Of a stretch of DNA of 64,000 nucleotides, positions 12,276 to 23,573 are shown in pieces; positions within the stretch are counted from its first letter, which is position 1; the number at the start of each line of letters is the position of its first letter. The position numbers and the translations under genes are program-made. Where the stretch lies: assembly GCA_023375675.1 (NCBI GenBank), contig JALQBC010000020.1, forward strand, positions 558,001-622,000, read 5' to 3'. Source of the stretch: Cytospora piceicola (taxonomy: Eukaryota; Ascomycota; Sordariomycetes; Diaporthales; Cytosporaceae). Under the pieces are notes generated by a model that was given only the letters and a program-made list of their open reading frames with translations, had not been told where the DNA came from and did not search any database.

Positions 12276-13397
12276 ACCATCATAACAGATTTTTGGCCGG
12301 GATCTGGATATATGCAACATGTGTTTTTTTCTTCTCCTAGTGGTCGAGCATCAGGAAGGCGTCGCATCGTTTCGTTATTGTTCTTACCTTCCTTCATTCT
12401 GGAGTATACGTCATTGTCTTGTATATAAGGGATGGGTTGTTCAAGGAGCGGCACTTGCTCGCTGTCTGCTATCAGATGGAACGGGCTGGCATAAGTTCGA
12501 ATGGTAGCACATAGTACTGACAGTCAATGAACATGTGAGAATGGTACTCTTCACCTTAGAAAGTCGGTACATACTGTCCATATTGTAAAGCATGACTAAA
12601 AAAGGTACGTACTTGAGCATGTACTCGAATCTTTCCAATGCCAGTGAATACTGGCAGACGATCATTATAAAGTCCTTGAATACATTGTGAAAATAGAATC
12701 TCTCAAATCCGAAACCTTTGGGCTGGTTGTGCCCATCACCCCGGATTCCGCATGACCAGTACCTATCTACCTACGCTCGTCGCTTATGAAAGTCTCGTAA
12801 AGTTCCTGTAGGCGCATCGGCGAGACCGAGAAAAAACTGGCCGAGCCTTCGGCAGAAGCCGGCGGATTGGAGGTTGCGGTGCCTGTAGGGCCAGATGAAT
12901 AACGCCAGCCAGAGCGTATTTTCGTACATCTCGAAGTCGTGAGCCATCGCCGGGGCGTTTTGCAGTTAGCGAAGTGGGAGGTGTCTATTGTTGACCCGTA
13001 TGAAAGCATGAGTCGGACGAGAGGCGTGTATGGTTTCAAGTAAAATCCAGGACAGTCTGAAGGGTCTGGGAAGCATCGAGTACCCAAATACGAGACGATG
13101 ATGGGTCGGGCCGGAAAGACGAGGAAGACTAGAGCACAGTTGAAGGTAGTCTGTAGTAATTCCCGCCCAGTACAGGAGCAGTATGCCCAGAAATCGAGGC
13201 ATGGTATCACGAGGAGAAGTTCAAAGGTCATGGTTCAGGGGCTTGGTCAGTTTCGAGTCTTTTAGTTAGACTGCCATTGCAACGCCGCAGTATGAGTACC
13301 TATCCCATATAACACACAAGCAGACCTCTGAAACGCCACGAGAATGCCTTTATGAACCGACTAAAAGAGAAATCGCATTTTTGGGTCATCGAGTCCA
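12276..13397. other. Convergent spacer between AVT and mRPS16
   Basis: Two genes point into this 1.1-kb spacer, so it should carry both 3' ends. A 154-codon minus-strand frame at 12767-13231 has hydrophobic stretches but no convincing family match and is not called. Confidence 0.4.
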
Positions 13398-13939
13398 TTA
13401 CACCTTGGTCGTAGCCGTGGTGTCTGTCTGCATCGGGGGAGGTGGACTCTTGGCCTGGGGTCGGTACTTCGGCTCTAATATTCCAAGCTGTTGAGGACTC
13501 CGTTAGCAACTGGCCGCGAACCAAACCACCCTGTACACTTCCACCTTCTCTCGGAGAACTTGAGGTCCGGTGAATAGCAAGGACGGGACTGCGTACCATC
13601 GAGAGAAACCTCCACACCGTGTCCGTCGGCTGAGCCCCCACACCAATCCAGTACTTTGCCCGGTCAACGTCAAGTCTGATATCCTTGTGCAGCTTCCCGG
13701 ACTCATCGTACGAGTCCTTCTTCGGTATCGGGTCGTAGGTGCCTATGACCTCGAGGGGCTTGCTGTTTCGCGCCGTCCTGGAGCAGAAAGGTCTCGTCAG
13801 TCCCCTCTGTTCAGTTCTCCATGCTTGGGGGAAGGGGGGCATTTGCTGGTGTGTTTCCTCACCTTGCATGGGCGGCGACGATGTTGTAGAAGGGGGAGTT
13901 CTTCCGCCCGAAACGGGCGAGTCTCAGTTTGACGACCAT
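13398..13939 (-). CDS. mrps16: Mitochondrial small-subunit ribosomal protein bS16m
   Basis: This is the fungal mitochondrial homologue of bacterial ribosomal protein S16, part of the small subunit. Exons are 13939-13863, 13777-13597 and 13487-13398, giving 115 aa. The N-terminus VVKLRLARFGRKNSPFYNIV is the S16 signature. It continues across the first intron into ARNSKPLEVIGTYDP and then DRAKYWIGVGAQPTDTVWRF, all conserved in S16. The third exon supplies LGILEPKYRPQAK and a short Pro/Thr-rich tail. There is no separable mitochondrial presequence, which is usual for this protein. The gene lies head to head with the NAD(P)HX epimerase gene, 436 bp apart. Confidence 0.93.
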
Positions 13940-14375
13940 GGCTGCTGCGATTTTGGCTGATGACGGAGCTGTTTCTTGGGTGCAGCGTCGCGGTGTTTGG
14001 GGACTTTTGAGGTGTTGTCGCGCGACGTTGCCGGCCTGAACTTTTTGGGTGGGGCCGTGAGCTCTGGCCTGCAGTTGGGGTAAGCCAATCAGAGTGCTGT
14101 GTTGGTTAGTCATCAACATCCCCTACTCCCTGCTATGTACCTAGGTATAAACCACCCACCCTCCTGGTATGTAAGTGTGATGTCAGGCTTGAAGCCTGAA
14201 GTTGAACATTGCGATCCTCTCGCAAAGATATTAAACACCACAACTCCTTCTATCAACAACGGAATTTGAGTTTCCTCTCTGTTCAGTAACCTCATCTCAC
14301 TTTAGATATCATCACTCAGTATTTGATTCAATAGTTGTTCGGAGATCACGAAGCAACCGACACACACATTTCATC
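13940..14375. promoter_or_regulatory. Shared divergent promoter, mRPS16 / NAD(P)HX epimerase
   Basis: A 436-bp spacer lies between the start codons of two divergent genes. No discrete operator can be defined from sequence alone. Both genes are housekeeping or mitochondrial, so co-regulation is possible but unproven. Confidence 0.5.
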
Positions 14376-15628
14376 ATGGTTCTCAAAGTATGTGCCAATC
14401 CAACAGGCAATAGTTGTTGAAGCTGTGGGAACTCATGCTAATAAGTACTCCCCAGACTCTAGGTGCCAAAGCTGCCGCAGCTCTGGACAAGGAATTAATG
14501 AGCTCCGGCGCATTTTCCCTTGACCAGCTTATGGAACTGGCCGGCCTCTCCGTCTCTCAAGCTGGTATGGCCGCTTTCGACATGCTTGCTGCGCAGCTTG
14601 CCTTATTGGTCTGGCTGACCATGTCCTTCAGTATACCGTGTTCAACCCCCAAGCAGTGGTCGTCGCGTCTTGGTTGCGTGTGGTCCTGGAAACAATGGTT
14701 CGTCGTGGCTCTCTCTGTCTTGGGCACAATAGTTATGCGACCTTTGCTGACTGGCCGCACTCTTCAGGGGGTGATGGGTTGGTTGCTGCTCGACATCTTC
14801 GACAGTACGGTTACCAGCCCACCATCTACTACCCAAAGCGCAGCAGTAACGAGCTGTATCAGGTAAGACATTCCGTAAATTCATGCTCAGTGCCCCCCCC
14901 TTTTGACCCATACTGGGGCTGGCCAGGCGTGGCGAGTATGGCTGCATACACAGCAACGAGAACTTATGTTGTTTGAAAACAAAATCGTGATTGTTGGAAG
15001 GCATCCCGTGTATATGATGCTTTCCGTATACTCATTGCTTTCGCTCGGGCCTATTTCTTCGATGGGACTACTGCTCACAGAATTTCCAGCGCTTGACGAA
15101 ACAGCTGGAGGACTTAGAGATTCCCTTCACCGAGGATTTCCCAGGCGCGATCAAGTCCACGGACCATATAGTTGACGCGGTTTTCGGTTCGTTCAAACAT
15201 CCATGCTGCCGCGGTCGCCGCATCCCACTTATCGTTTCGTAGGTTTCAGTTTCTCCGGTGAAGTCCGTGAACCGTTCCCTGCTGTCATCAAGGCCATGGA
15301 GGAGACAAAGCTTCCTGTAACGGCTGTCGATGCGCCCTCGTCTTGGAATATCGAGGAAGGCCCACCAAAGTCGGGTTTGGGCAGTACCTTCCAGCCTACT
15401 GCACTGATTAGCCTGACAGCGCCCAAACCTCTTGTGAAGTTCTTCAAAGGCCGACACTTTGTCGGAGGCAGGTGCGTACCGTGTTGAATTTCTTGGTCCT
15501 GGGGCCGCTACTGAGAATGATCCAGATTCGTGGCGCCGGCCATTGCTAAGAAGTATGATTTCGACGTGCCGGAGTATGAGGGATTGGACCAGGTTGTCGA
15601 GATTGGTGCCAATGAGCAGAGGTTGTGA
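14376..15628 (+). CDS. NAD(P)H-hydrate (NAD(P)HX) epimerase, YjeF_N domain
   Basis: The enzyme interconverts R and S forms of hydrated NAD(P)H so that the dehydratase can repair them. Seven small exons are supported: 14376-14387, 14456-14564, 14632-14697, 14768-14862, 15090-15186, 15243-15471 and 15526-15628, totalling 236 aa, the normal family length. Motifs are [19 protein letters not shown], the nucleotide and cation-binding loop [18 protein letters not shown] assembled across introns 3 and 4, [12 protein letters not shown], the catalytic region [15 protein letters not shown], and the C-terminal [17 protein letters not shown]. An alternative acceptor at 15081 would add Asn-Phe-Gln in frame; 15090 aligns without a gap. 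The very short first exon (MVLK) is chosen because it splices in frame to [14 protein letters not shown]. No targeting sequence is obvious. Confidence 0.93.
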
Positions 15629-15708
15629 ACCTGGAACGCGTGATTGCAGATCGGTCGGCTGTCGTTGTGCTGCCCATGACTTGACGCATGGCGGATTTGG
15701 AGGGGATA

Positions 15709-15906
15709 TCAGCTGACGACGCATCCTCCCGATCTGCTATTGGGACAGACTGGGCTCGGGCACCTCCCCTCGATCATGTCCTCTTTCACCTCGGTCACCT
15801 CACGTGGGCAACGGGTCATTGGAGAACGCAAATCCGGACAAAACTTAACAAAGATGAGGTACTCCTTCCCGCAAACTGGGCAGTCGTAAGAATGCCTCTC
15901 ACACAT
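15709..15906 (-). CDS. Small cysteine-rich hypothetical protein
   Basis: A 65-aa frame begins MCERHSYDCPVCGKEYLIFV and contains seven cysteines, six after the N-terminal one, arranged as CxxC, single Cys residues, then CPSPVC. The spacing suggests a small zinc-binding fold of the kind found in short fungal hypothetical proteins. There is no signal peptide. The frame extends upstream to 15966, but the ATG at 15906 gives the compact Cys-rich product. Its 3' end lies 80 bp from the end of the convergent epimerase gene. No function can be assigned, and it could be a chance ORF. Confidence 0.4.
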   Translation of the reverse strand: MCERHSYDCPVCGKEYLIFVKFCPDLRSPMTRCPREVTEVKEDMIEGRCPSPVCPNSRSGGCVVS

Positions 15907-18900
15907 GAAGTTGGAAATGCAGGGACTCCCGACAAGATTTGAAGTCGACGTGTTTATTAGCAACAAAATGACAGCTCATCGTCGACAGCTTGGTCCTGTA
16001 CCACGGTGATATATAGGGAATGCAGTACGCAAGATGCCTCTTGTTCACTGTCAGCATACCGGCGTCACCGGACGACACCTCCGGAAGAGATCAACAGCAG
16101 ACTGACAGGAAATATCGAGGCGGGAAGTCGACCGATATCATAAGGCTGCCGTCGAATATTCTTTTTCTGGGCGTCTCCGTATTTTTTGCCACTGAGCTTC
16201 TTCTTCCCTTGCCAGTTTCGTCTTTACAGTGGTATCCGTGGCGTCTTGGGTCCAGAGAGTGTGGCGATGCCGGGGTAGAATGCCGTGGCACGTTCAGGAA
16301 CGTTGTCGAGTATTCCACCAAGTTCTGGCCGTTGAAATTGTTGGAACCGTACGTGAAAGCTGGTCAACCAGGCAGGGGCTGTTTCTTTCTGGAAGGTCAA
16401 GAAGCTCTGGGGGTATTCGACGCAACAAATAATTATTTGGTCCCGGCCCGCGAAATTGTTTCTTGTTTACCTACCTTTGCACCCACAGCGTTTGCGACCA
16501 CCTGGGCAGTCCCTGGCTGCGGCTGTCAACGGATGAGCCGGAGCTTTTGCTCCTTGGGTGCTTTTGATAGGCCCATGCCGAAGGCCAAGCAGAGACAGCA
16601 TACAGATTACTTGATTACAATGCCCATACTGCCCACACATTTTACACAGTTGCTCCCCGGAGAACCGGTCTAGGCCCGCCGCATGGACCGCCGATCCGAA
16701 CCCTGGAAGGAGGAAGATGTGGAGGAGAGCAGAGCCGTTTGTAATCGCCGCAGTGTTCCCGCATGATGCCGTCAGGCTTTGTTCCGAGAGCAATACCGTG
16801 CGTTCACCAGACGGGGTGGGGGGGTACGAAGGAAGAACGATGGGCCACTCGCCCTTGTAACTTATCATAAACGGCCACCGTCATGGTCGCAAGATCACTG
16901 TGCATCGCTTGAGTGTGCAACTCCCCACTCTCATCTCCCCCCCTCCCCTGCGTGCCCTCACCTCTATCCGGTGCTTCGGCGGTTGAAATGTTGACCGGCC
17001 ACGCTGGATCATGCCCGAGGCCGATCTTCGATCTGATGAGAAATTTTGGCAGATTGTTGCACGTGTTCTCTTTTGAACAAGAAGATCCAAAAGCTCTTTC
17101 TTCGACGCGAGGGGTCCCCTAGTGCCAGGTCCCGAACCCACTAGAGAGGAGCGGGGAGGTGCCGATTTGAGTCTTGCGCGTTCAAGATCTTATTACTCTA
17201 CCCGGCTGTCCTACCCACAGTGGAGTATGAATAGATACTAGGCTCTCAGGCTCTGCCTCGAAGTCCTTGGAGATATCTCGGTTGTTTAGTACGAAGCTCG
17301 GGCCCGAGTTTGAGCCTTACAAGAGGAAGAGGCGGATCGCCACGAGAGCTTCACAGGGTCCATCGCGCGACGAATACAGCACACCACAGCACACCACAGC
17401 ATAGCACAGCCCTGACAGCCCGCATAGCCCGCACAGCACAGACCTCTCAGCGGGACAGATGAGATCTGTTGTGGTGGATCCACCGCCTTAGCATCGTATC
17501 CCGCGATAGGACAGTGGGATTTGACAGCTAGAATACGACCTGGGATCCCCATATGAACCAGGTGCTAGTTAGCACACAGAAAGCTAGTCAAGCGAGGGGC
17601 AGGAACATATGCTGTGGACGCTGGACGGCTAGTCGCTCAGTGGCTCATCACGTGGCGCTTGAAACATGGCCAACAACTCTCAACAATTCACCTGCCGGGC
17701 GGGCTAAGTTCCGAAACGGCCCTTAATGATTCGAGCACTTTGGCGTCCCGGTCGGCAGTTCGACATTTACCGCGCCAATCGACTGTCCGTAGAACTCCCT
17801 TCAGGTCAGCCATGGCGTTCTGGCAGGACTACCGAGGGGTGAGTGCCACATGTCCAAAAGATATAGGACATCTTCAACAGCCCAGGAACTCTGCCATCTG
17901 ACCCAAAGCCAACATAGATACGCATGTACGGTCCTTTTCAGCTCAAAGAGGAGACGGTCCACCGGTTCACCGGTTCCAGGAAACCAACTAGCGGGGGCGA
18001 CCGTTGCGCGTATTCGTATGTACTTAAGTACATAGATGCAGGACTACCAGACTACCCTGACTACGAAGCCTCCAGAAGTTTGCATGGAACCAGAGGTGCG
18101 GAACAACTTTGACACTAACGGCCCCGGGGGCGCGCAGAACGGCATGGTAGATGCCGGCTGGATAGTTGCCTGCTAGCCCAAATCTCGTGAAGTTACGTTT
18201 ACGACATGTCAACATTGCTCCACGAGAACCTTGTCTGAGCTAGTACTTACGTGCAGAACCTGTCATCGAGCGCGTCTGTACTTGCTTCCACATCTCGTTA
18301 GTGTTCCGCCTGCAGGTCGGTCAATCATGTCGTCGAATCACCAACCATGTATCTACCTACCCAGGTATGCCGCAAGCAATTTGAACAGTACAACGAAACA
18401 CGTTTATTCGACACCTTTGGGCATCGACGGGGAGAGCCTCAACCACTCAGACCTCAGCGGCTTGCTCCCTCCGCGCAGTGTAGTTGGTCAATTTCTCCAA
18501 TGTCGAGAAAATTCCAGCCAACGGGAACGTTTCGCGATGCTTCTTTCTTTTCAGGGATCCAGGATCTTCATCGCGCCACATCTGATAAACAGGGAAGCAA
18601 ACGAACACCGCCACTGATCGCCCGCCAGTATTACCAAATCCATGCCCCTCGTTGGGTTTGAGCCACAGTCGCCCCGGAGATCTGCTGAGATCTGCTCCCC
18701 AAAAAAACAAGCATGCTGGCATGATGTTCCGGCCAAATCCGCTCGGTCCAGTTCAGCCGCATCCGATCTTCGACCTCATACGTACCCTCAACATCACTGC
18801 AGTACTGTCCCTATATGTGGTACGGGGCTGAGCAGATTGTTCTGGTTGGCCTGTATTGCCTGCGCCGGACACAAACCGTCAACAATCCCTATTTCGCCAC

Positions 18901-19566
18901 ACATTGCGCGTTGGCTTCTACTTAAACGGTCAGGTACCATATCAAGCATGTTTGGGCGATTGAAGCCTGTGATCATGCTTGAATGTCGACGTGGCCTAGA
19001 GTGGCGGGCCGGAAGGGTCGATATAGGGGGTGAACGCTGCTAAAGAAATCTAGGGTTATTCGCACGTGGTGTCGAAAGTTTACAGGAATCATATCGCGAG
19101 TGTGAGGGTCATATTACATTAATCAAGGATGCGCATTGGATGGTGCAACCGGAGCTGATGTGTGCCTCACGAGGCACAATCGTTGAGACATCTTGGTTAC
19201 TCGGGCATGGGCGGCGAGAAATGGCATCCATGCATTTACAAGTCACTTGGTACATATGTAGGCCATCTCATTAATCGCTGTCCGATCAAAAGTTGTCATG
19301 CTTACCCCCCTCCCGCCCCCTCCCCTCCTGGCATTGGCAAAAGGAGTGACAGACCGCCCGTTCCCAGATCCTCAAAAATGTTCAGAATGTTAGCTCCATT
19401 CGCTGCGTGTCCTGCTCCTCCGTGCTGGAGCAAGTGTTTCTCAGATCGGCAGCCGGGGATAGCCTCATGCTAGAGGGGCTTACATGTGGGTCCTGTCCAG
19501 GAGCAAATACTCCGGGCAACGATCTGTGGCGGCTGCTCGATCGACGTAGATTGCCTTGGTGAACCG
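15907..19566. other. Gene-poor stretch between two cysteine-rich ORFs
   Basis: No conserved gene was found in 3.7 kb. The largest frame, 217 codons at 16020-16673 (+), has no recognisable domain and biased composition. A small CACAGCACAC-type tandem patch lies near 17383-17410. The stretch may contain untranslated or RNA-coding sequence that cannot be recognised by eye. Confidence 0.45.
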
Positions 19567-19803
19567 TCAGGGCCAGTCCTCGAGGTCCAAAAAGTGGAAG
19601 TATTCTTCCTGGTCGGGTCCGTCAGGGGATATGGCGCAGCAGTACTCGCATGCCTGGTCCAAATCCTCCGGGTTCGAAACCTCCGTGTCTGACTGGAAGC
19701 ATGGCACGTCTGCCAAGCGTGCCTCGCACTTCATGAGCCATTTTGATTCGATGAAGCGGCATTTGTCGCATTGTATTACTTTGGTCTCGCACATCATAAT
19801 CAT
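19567..19803 (-). CDS. Small cysteine-rich hypothetical protein
   Basis: A 78-aa frame starts ATGATTATGATGTGC and encodes a protein with seven cysteines: IQCDKCRF, LMKCEAR, VPC and QACEYCC. The C-terminus is acidic (DQEEYFHFLDLEDWP). The paired CxxC motifs suggest metal binding. No signal peptide is present, which argues against a secreted effector. A second Cys-rich ORF of similar size lies 3.7 kb away on the same strand, but the two do not align beyond their Cys pairs. The call rests on the coherent reading and good start context. Confidence 0.45.
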   Translation of the reverse strand: MIMMCETKVIQCDKCRFIESKWLMKCEARLADVPCFQSDTEVSNPEDLDQACEYCCAISPDGPDQEEYFHFLDLEDWP

Positions 19804-20305
19804 GGTCTCCTTTTAGCTTCGCATCCTCTCAGTCTTCCAATGCCGTGCCGGTGAAGACATCTTACTTAGAATTGAGCTCCTGCGGGTTATATGTAAGGGC
19901 AAAGGCCCTCAGTGATTCACAAGACGTGTATCCGTGATTTGACTCTTGTAGATTAGAACATGTTTGTTACCAGGCACATGCATGACAAAGGTGGCATGCG
20001 GAGCCGCTTCACCTGGGCCTCGCCCAGTACTGACTGTTTAAGCTTACAATAGCTTGTCGGATGATACTGTGAATTGAGAACTCGTCAGATTTCTCTACTA
20101 GTCGATTCGAAGGGAACCAGAACAGCAGTACGTAGGTATTCCCAATCCCTAAGACTACTTGAGTTCTATCCATAGTGCTGAGAGTTTCTTCGGAAGACAG
20201 CGGTCATAAGCTCGACTCCCAGTGCCTTGACTGTTAGGCATATGCCAGGATCCTTTGGCGTGATATTCATTCCAGATTATCACTCACTTATGAATCAGAC
20301 TACAA
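19804..20305. other. Spacer before the HAD hydrolase
   Basis: About 500 bp without a supportable gene. It should contain the 3' end of the HAD gene and the promoter of the small Cys-rich ORF. Confidence 0.4.
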
Positions 20306-21079
20306 CTAAGCCAGGTACCGAACAAGTTCGTCGAAACTCCCGTCCACATCATCTCCAGGCCCAGAGCCATCGACTCTCCCTATGAACATCTCCACATCCT
20401 CCTCGACCTTCCTCATATCCTCCTTAGTATCCTCAGTCCATCGACGCACATACACAGTCTGCATCCCAACCTTTTTCGCTGCTCTCAAGTCGTACGCATG
20501 AGCCGCAACCATGAGGCTCTCCTCTGGCGTCACACCGACCAGCCTCATAGCCTTTTTATACATTTCTGGGTCTGGCTTTGTCTCTCCGAGAAGCTGGTTG
20601 GAGAACATCATATCGAATTTCAGATTTGAAGACCTGGCCAGGTCCAGTTGAAGTCTTGTGGTACCATTGGCAAGGACAAACACCTCATATTTTTGTCGTA
20701 GAGCGGCGAGTGCGGCTGACACGTCTGGCCATGCGCTCATTGTGTGCCAGGCCTTGACGGCTCTCTCCTTTTCGATGTTACTAAAGACATAGTGTTCTTG
20801 GTCTCCTGTTGTCTTTGTTTCGAGGAGTGTGCTTAGGAGCCGGGTATGAGTATCGTCGATGTCTTCCGGTGGCAGCAACTTCTCGAACCGGTCGTGTATG
20901 TCCTGAAAGAAGGCCTCACGCCAGTCTATGGCGAGTTGGCTCCTTTCTGGGCCTGGGATGCGCTCCGGAAAGGCTGCGACGATGCCGGAATGCCAGTCGA
21001 GGCAAGTGCCCATGAAGTCGAAGAACACAGCTTTGCAGGCTGGGAATACATGGTTCCTCTCCAAATTTGTCTGATTCAT
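20306..21079 (-). CDS. Haloacid dehalogenase-like hydrolase (type II dehalogenase subfamily)
   Basis: A single-exon, 257-aa HAD-superfamily hydrolase. Motif I is AVFFDFMGTCLDWH, with the nucleophile Asp followed by the DxxGT pattern. Motif II is VLANGTTRLQ, motif III is QLLGETKPDPEMYKKA with the conserved Lys, and motif IV is MVAAHAYDLRAAKKVG. The helical cap between motifs I and II fits the L-2-haloacid dehalogenase type. Family members cleave carbon-halogen or phosphate bonds; the substrate here is unknown. The start at 21079 gives the usual short leader before motif I. No intron is needed. The protein is predicted cytosolic. Confidence 0.9.
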   Translation of the reverse strand: MNQTNLERNHVFPACKAVFFDFMGTCLDWHSGIVAAFPERIPGPERSQLAIDWREAFFQDIHDRFEKLLPPEDIDDTHTRLLSTLLETKTTGDQEHYVFSNIEKERAVKAWHTMSAWPDVSAALAALRQKYEVFVLANGTTRLQLDLARSSNLKFDMMFSNQLLGETKPDPEMYKKAMRLVGVTPEESLMVAAHAYDLRAAKKVGMQTVYVRRWTEDTKEDMRKVEEDVEMFIGRVDGSGPGDDVDGSFDELVRYLA

Positions 21080-21834
21080 CTTCAGTACTGCTGGATGCGA
21101 AGGGCTGACAGTTAGTACATTTATCTTCGTTAACTTTGTAGGATGTCAATGTTAGTGAGAAACATAGGCCTTACGATACTGTCGTCTTCAGTCGGCACAA
21201 GGGAATTATTTATATTATGATAATCTTGTTCGAACAGAAGAAGGGCCGTTGCAATAAAAGATGAATAAACTAAACTTACAACACCAAGAGTGTGGCTGTA
21301 GACTTCGCTTTATATACCTAAGTACGTACTGTAACAAATATCCCGTACAAGTAATTCTCTCACTCGCATGCCTTCCCCGCCTGATACAGCTAGGGAAGCT
21401 AACCGGTATAATATTACTCCGAGCTTCGTGATAATATGGATACAATCCAAACCTGACCAGCGCACGCAAATAAGCCGGCGCATCGACTTCGCACATGCCT
21501 ACACGTGTACACTCAATATTCCTGCGTCTTATAACCATCTACTATAAATGCCCCCATTTGAGTCACAGAAGACTAGAACAAGATTCAATAATTAGTCCGA
21601 TCCTAAATGTATCGATCCTCAGCCAACATTATATGCCTGCCGAGCCTTGAAGCAGTCCAAATGGTCTTCATCAAGGACAACCTCAAACAGACGGGTGAAA
21701 ATCCAGACGTGGGAAAGTTGTAAAAATGGGCTAATATATTGATCAATGATATGGTACAAGCCCTGCTCCTCGTCAGAATGCTGAACTTCGCGATAATAAC
21801 GCTTTGTAAACCCATCAGACCCCCCTAGTGCCTA
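21080..21834. other. AT-rich spacer
   Basis: The sequence is visibly richer in A and T than the flanks and every frame is broken often. No gene, complete repeat or RNA was recognised. It marks the left edge of the accessory region. Confidence 0.4.
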
Positions 21835-22424
21835 TCAAACATAGCTACTCGCCTGTCTGCTGAATAAGAATACAATCATAGTACTATCGGCCGACCGGTG
21901 TTGTGTCCCAACTATTTCGCATATCAAGTTGGAGTGGATAACCGAATCCCACGAGATCCATGCCGAACCGCAGGTACTATCGCCAGGGTGGTGAATCTGA
22001 AAGGCTGATCCACCCGCAACAAAAGCATGGAAGACGGTGACAAGGATCAACTCGAAAGGCGTCTGAAGAAGGATTATAGCTCGGAAAGCTTGTCTTCGCC
22101 ATGATTTTAGGGCATGCTCTGTCGGGCTTGGGATGCCGGGAGGGCAGGATCAGGACCTGTACCTACGCCTCCTGAAGGATACCAAATGCAGCCAGGAGAA
22201 GAGGGGAGAGCCCGATGCTCGAGATAATTCCGGCAGATCCATAGTGGCCTCTCAGGGACATGGCACTGCTGACGACGCGGAGGGTGCAGAAAGCGAAGAG
22301 GTAGAACTGTCCCTCAACTCCCCGAGGGTCCATTGGGCCAGTGGCGGATAAGGATGTAGAGCACTGAGATCATCAGGTTTATATAGATGGACAACTGGGC
22401 CGCTGAAAGGGAGTTCACGGTCAT
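21835..22424 (-). pseudogene. Decayed DUF7702-like integral membrane protein
   Basis: Fragments of one protein lie in different frames on the minus strand. The first starts at 22424 (MTVNSLSAAQLSIYINLMIS, then VLYILIRHWPNGPSG). The second, at about 22303-22165, reads FYLFAFCTLRVVSSAM followed by IISSIGLSPLLLAAFGIL. The third, near 22050-21990, reads LVTVFHAFVAGGSAF. The order and the FC-LRVV-S-M and IGLSPLLLA-GIL patterns match the fungal DUF7702 family of seven-helix membrane proteins of unknown function. At least one frameshift and stop at about 22300, a stop near 22164 and a further break separate the pieces, so the gene is dead. Family naming is from memory of the conserved pattern. Confidence 0.65.
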
Positions 22425-22914
22425 GGTCACTCGCGGACGGTTGGAGGAGGTTTGTTTTTGTAGGAAAAGTAGTGCATTATTGACTCGGTTGGGAAGAACT
22501 TGTATATCGTCTTCAGTGTCGTCTTGGCGCTCCCTGTTACTCTGGAATTTCTCTGTGGACGTCAAAGAAATCGCGATAATGGTATAAGCTATGATTGGAA
22601 GGGTTCTCATAATGTATGCGAGTAGTGGAATCTCAACAATACTTCAGCACGGGCCTGGAGAAGTTGCAAGATGCCCAATTAATTACTGGCCACATTCCTT
22701 GATGACAACACATTTAAGCCTTGACATCTATATTGACCAGTCTCCGTGCAAACGCAATAATCGAGGAAATTTCGGGTATCTCGAAGCGCTGCTTGTTAAG
22801 TTCTGTGCTGCCGGTCATAATGAGCTGACTACGGCCCACGTAGTGTCTCTGCATGTGGTCTGAGGTTGAGGACCACTCTAGGTGGATCACTTCCATAGTG
22901 GCCTACATATGTAG

Positions 22915-23088
22915 TATACTTATGATGGGGGTTTCAATGTTAATTACTGCTTGAATACTTTTCCACTCTATATTCACTCCATGTTACTCACCGTAGGAAT
23001 TGCTACACTTAAAAGGCAATTAGTGGGGCAAGATCTGCTAATAGAAAAGTTAGTCTCAGAATTAACGTTTGAACCCCTGGGGTAGGTG
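22915..23088. mobile_element. TIR element family 1, copy A (MITE-like)
   Basis: The right end AATTAACGTTTGAACCCC is the inverse of left-end sequences seen in copies B, C and D, and the interior shares GGGGCAAGATCTGC and ATAGAAAAGTTA with the other copies. The left terminus here (GGGGGTTTCAATGTTAATT) is the most diverged. It is non-coding and lies about 490 bp upstream of the FSH hydrolase. Confidence 0.8.
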
Positions 23089-23573
23089 ACCATGTACACC
23101 AATCTTGTGAGTGGGCAATATGGGATTCGTGTTGATCTTACCCACTGGCCTCAAGCGAATAACGTAGGAGCTTATCCTAATGCTTGCTTGTTCCTTGAAG
23201 CCAACTGGATAAACTGGGTGCTTTTATGGGCCAAAACAGGAAACCAGAGAGTGCAGTCTGGGCCCAATTCCGTGCAGTAAGGCGGTGTCTCTACAAACAT
23301 GGCAGGAATACCTGGAGGGTGAACGGAGCGTGGAAGACGCCGAACACATGAGACTCACAGTGGATCACAGAGAATTTTGTCATATAAACGCACTCATGCT
23401 ACGTGTGGCTATGTGAACCTGCTTTATATGATTGGTTTACTGTAGCATCATCGTCAGAAAACAGTCTTGCATGCTAAAACGCTCCCGACGTCCATACCTT
23501 ATAAAACTTCGCAATCATAGTCCGGAACAGCAACTGAGTCTTTCACGAATATCGTACTTGGCAATCTGCAATC

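Noticed and set aside
12767..13231. Possible Pmp3/SNA-type small membrane protein on the minus strand
   Set aside because: Hydrophobic stretches resemble that family only loosely, in two different frames, and no consistent splice model was found.
16020..16673. 217-codon plus-strand frame
   Set aside because: No domain, odd composition, no splice-supported extension and no start context better than chance.
17811..18112. Possible two-exon gene starting MAFWQDYRG
   Set aside because: A GT-AG join is possible, but the product has no known pattern and the frame has no conservation cue.
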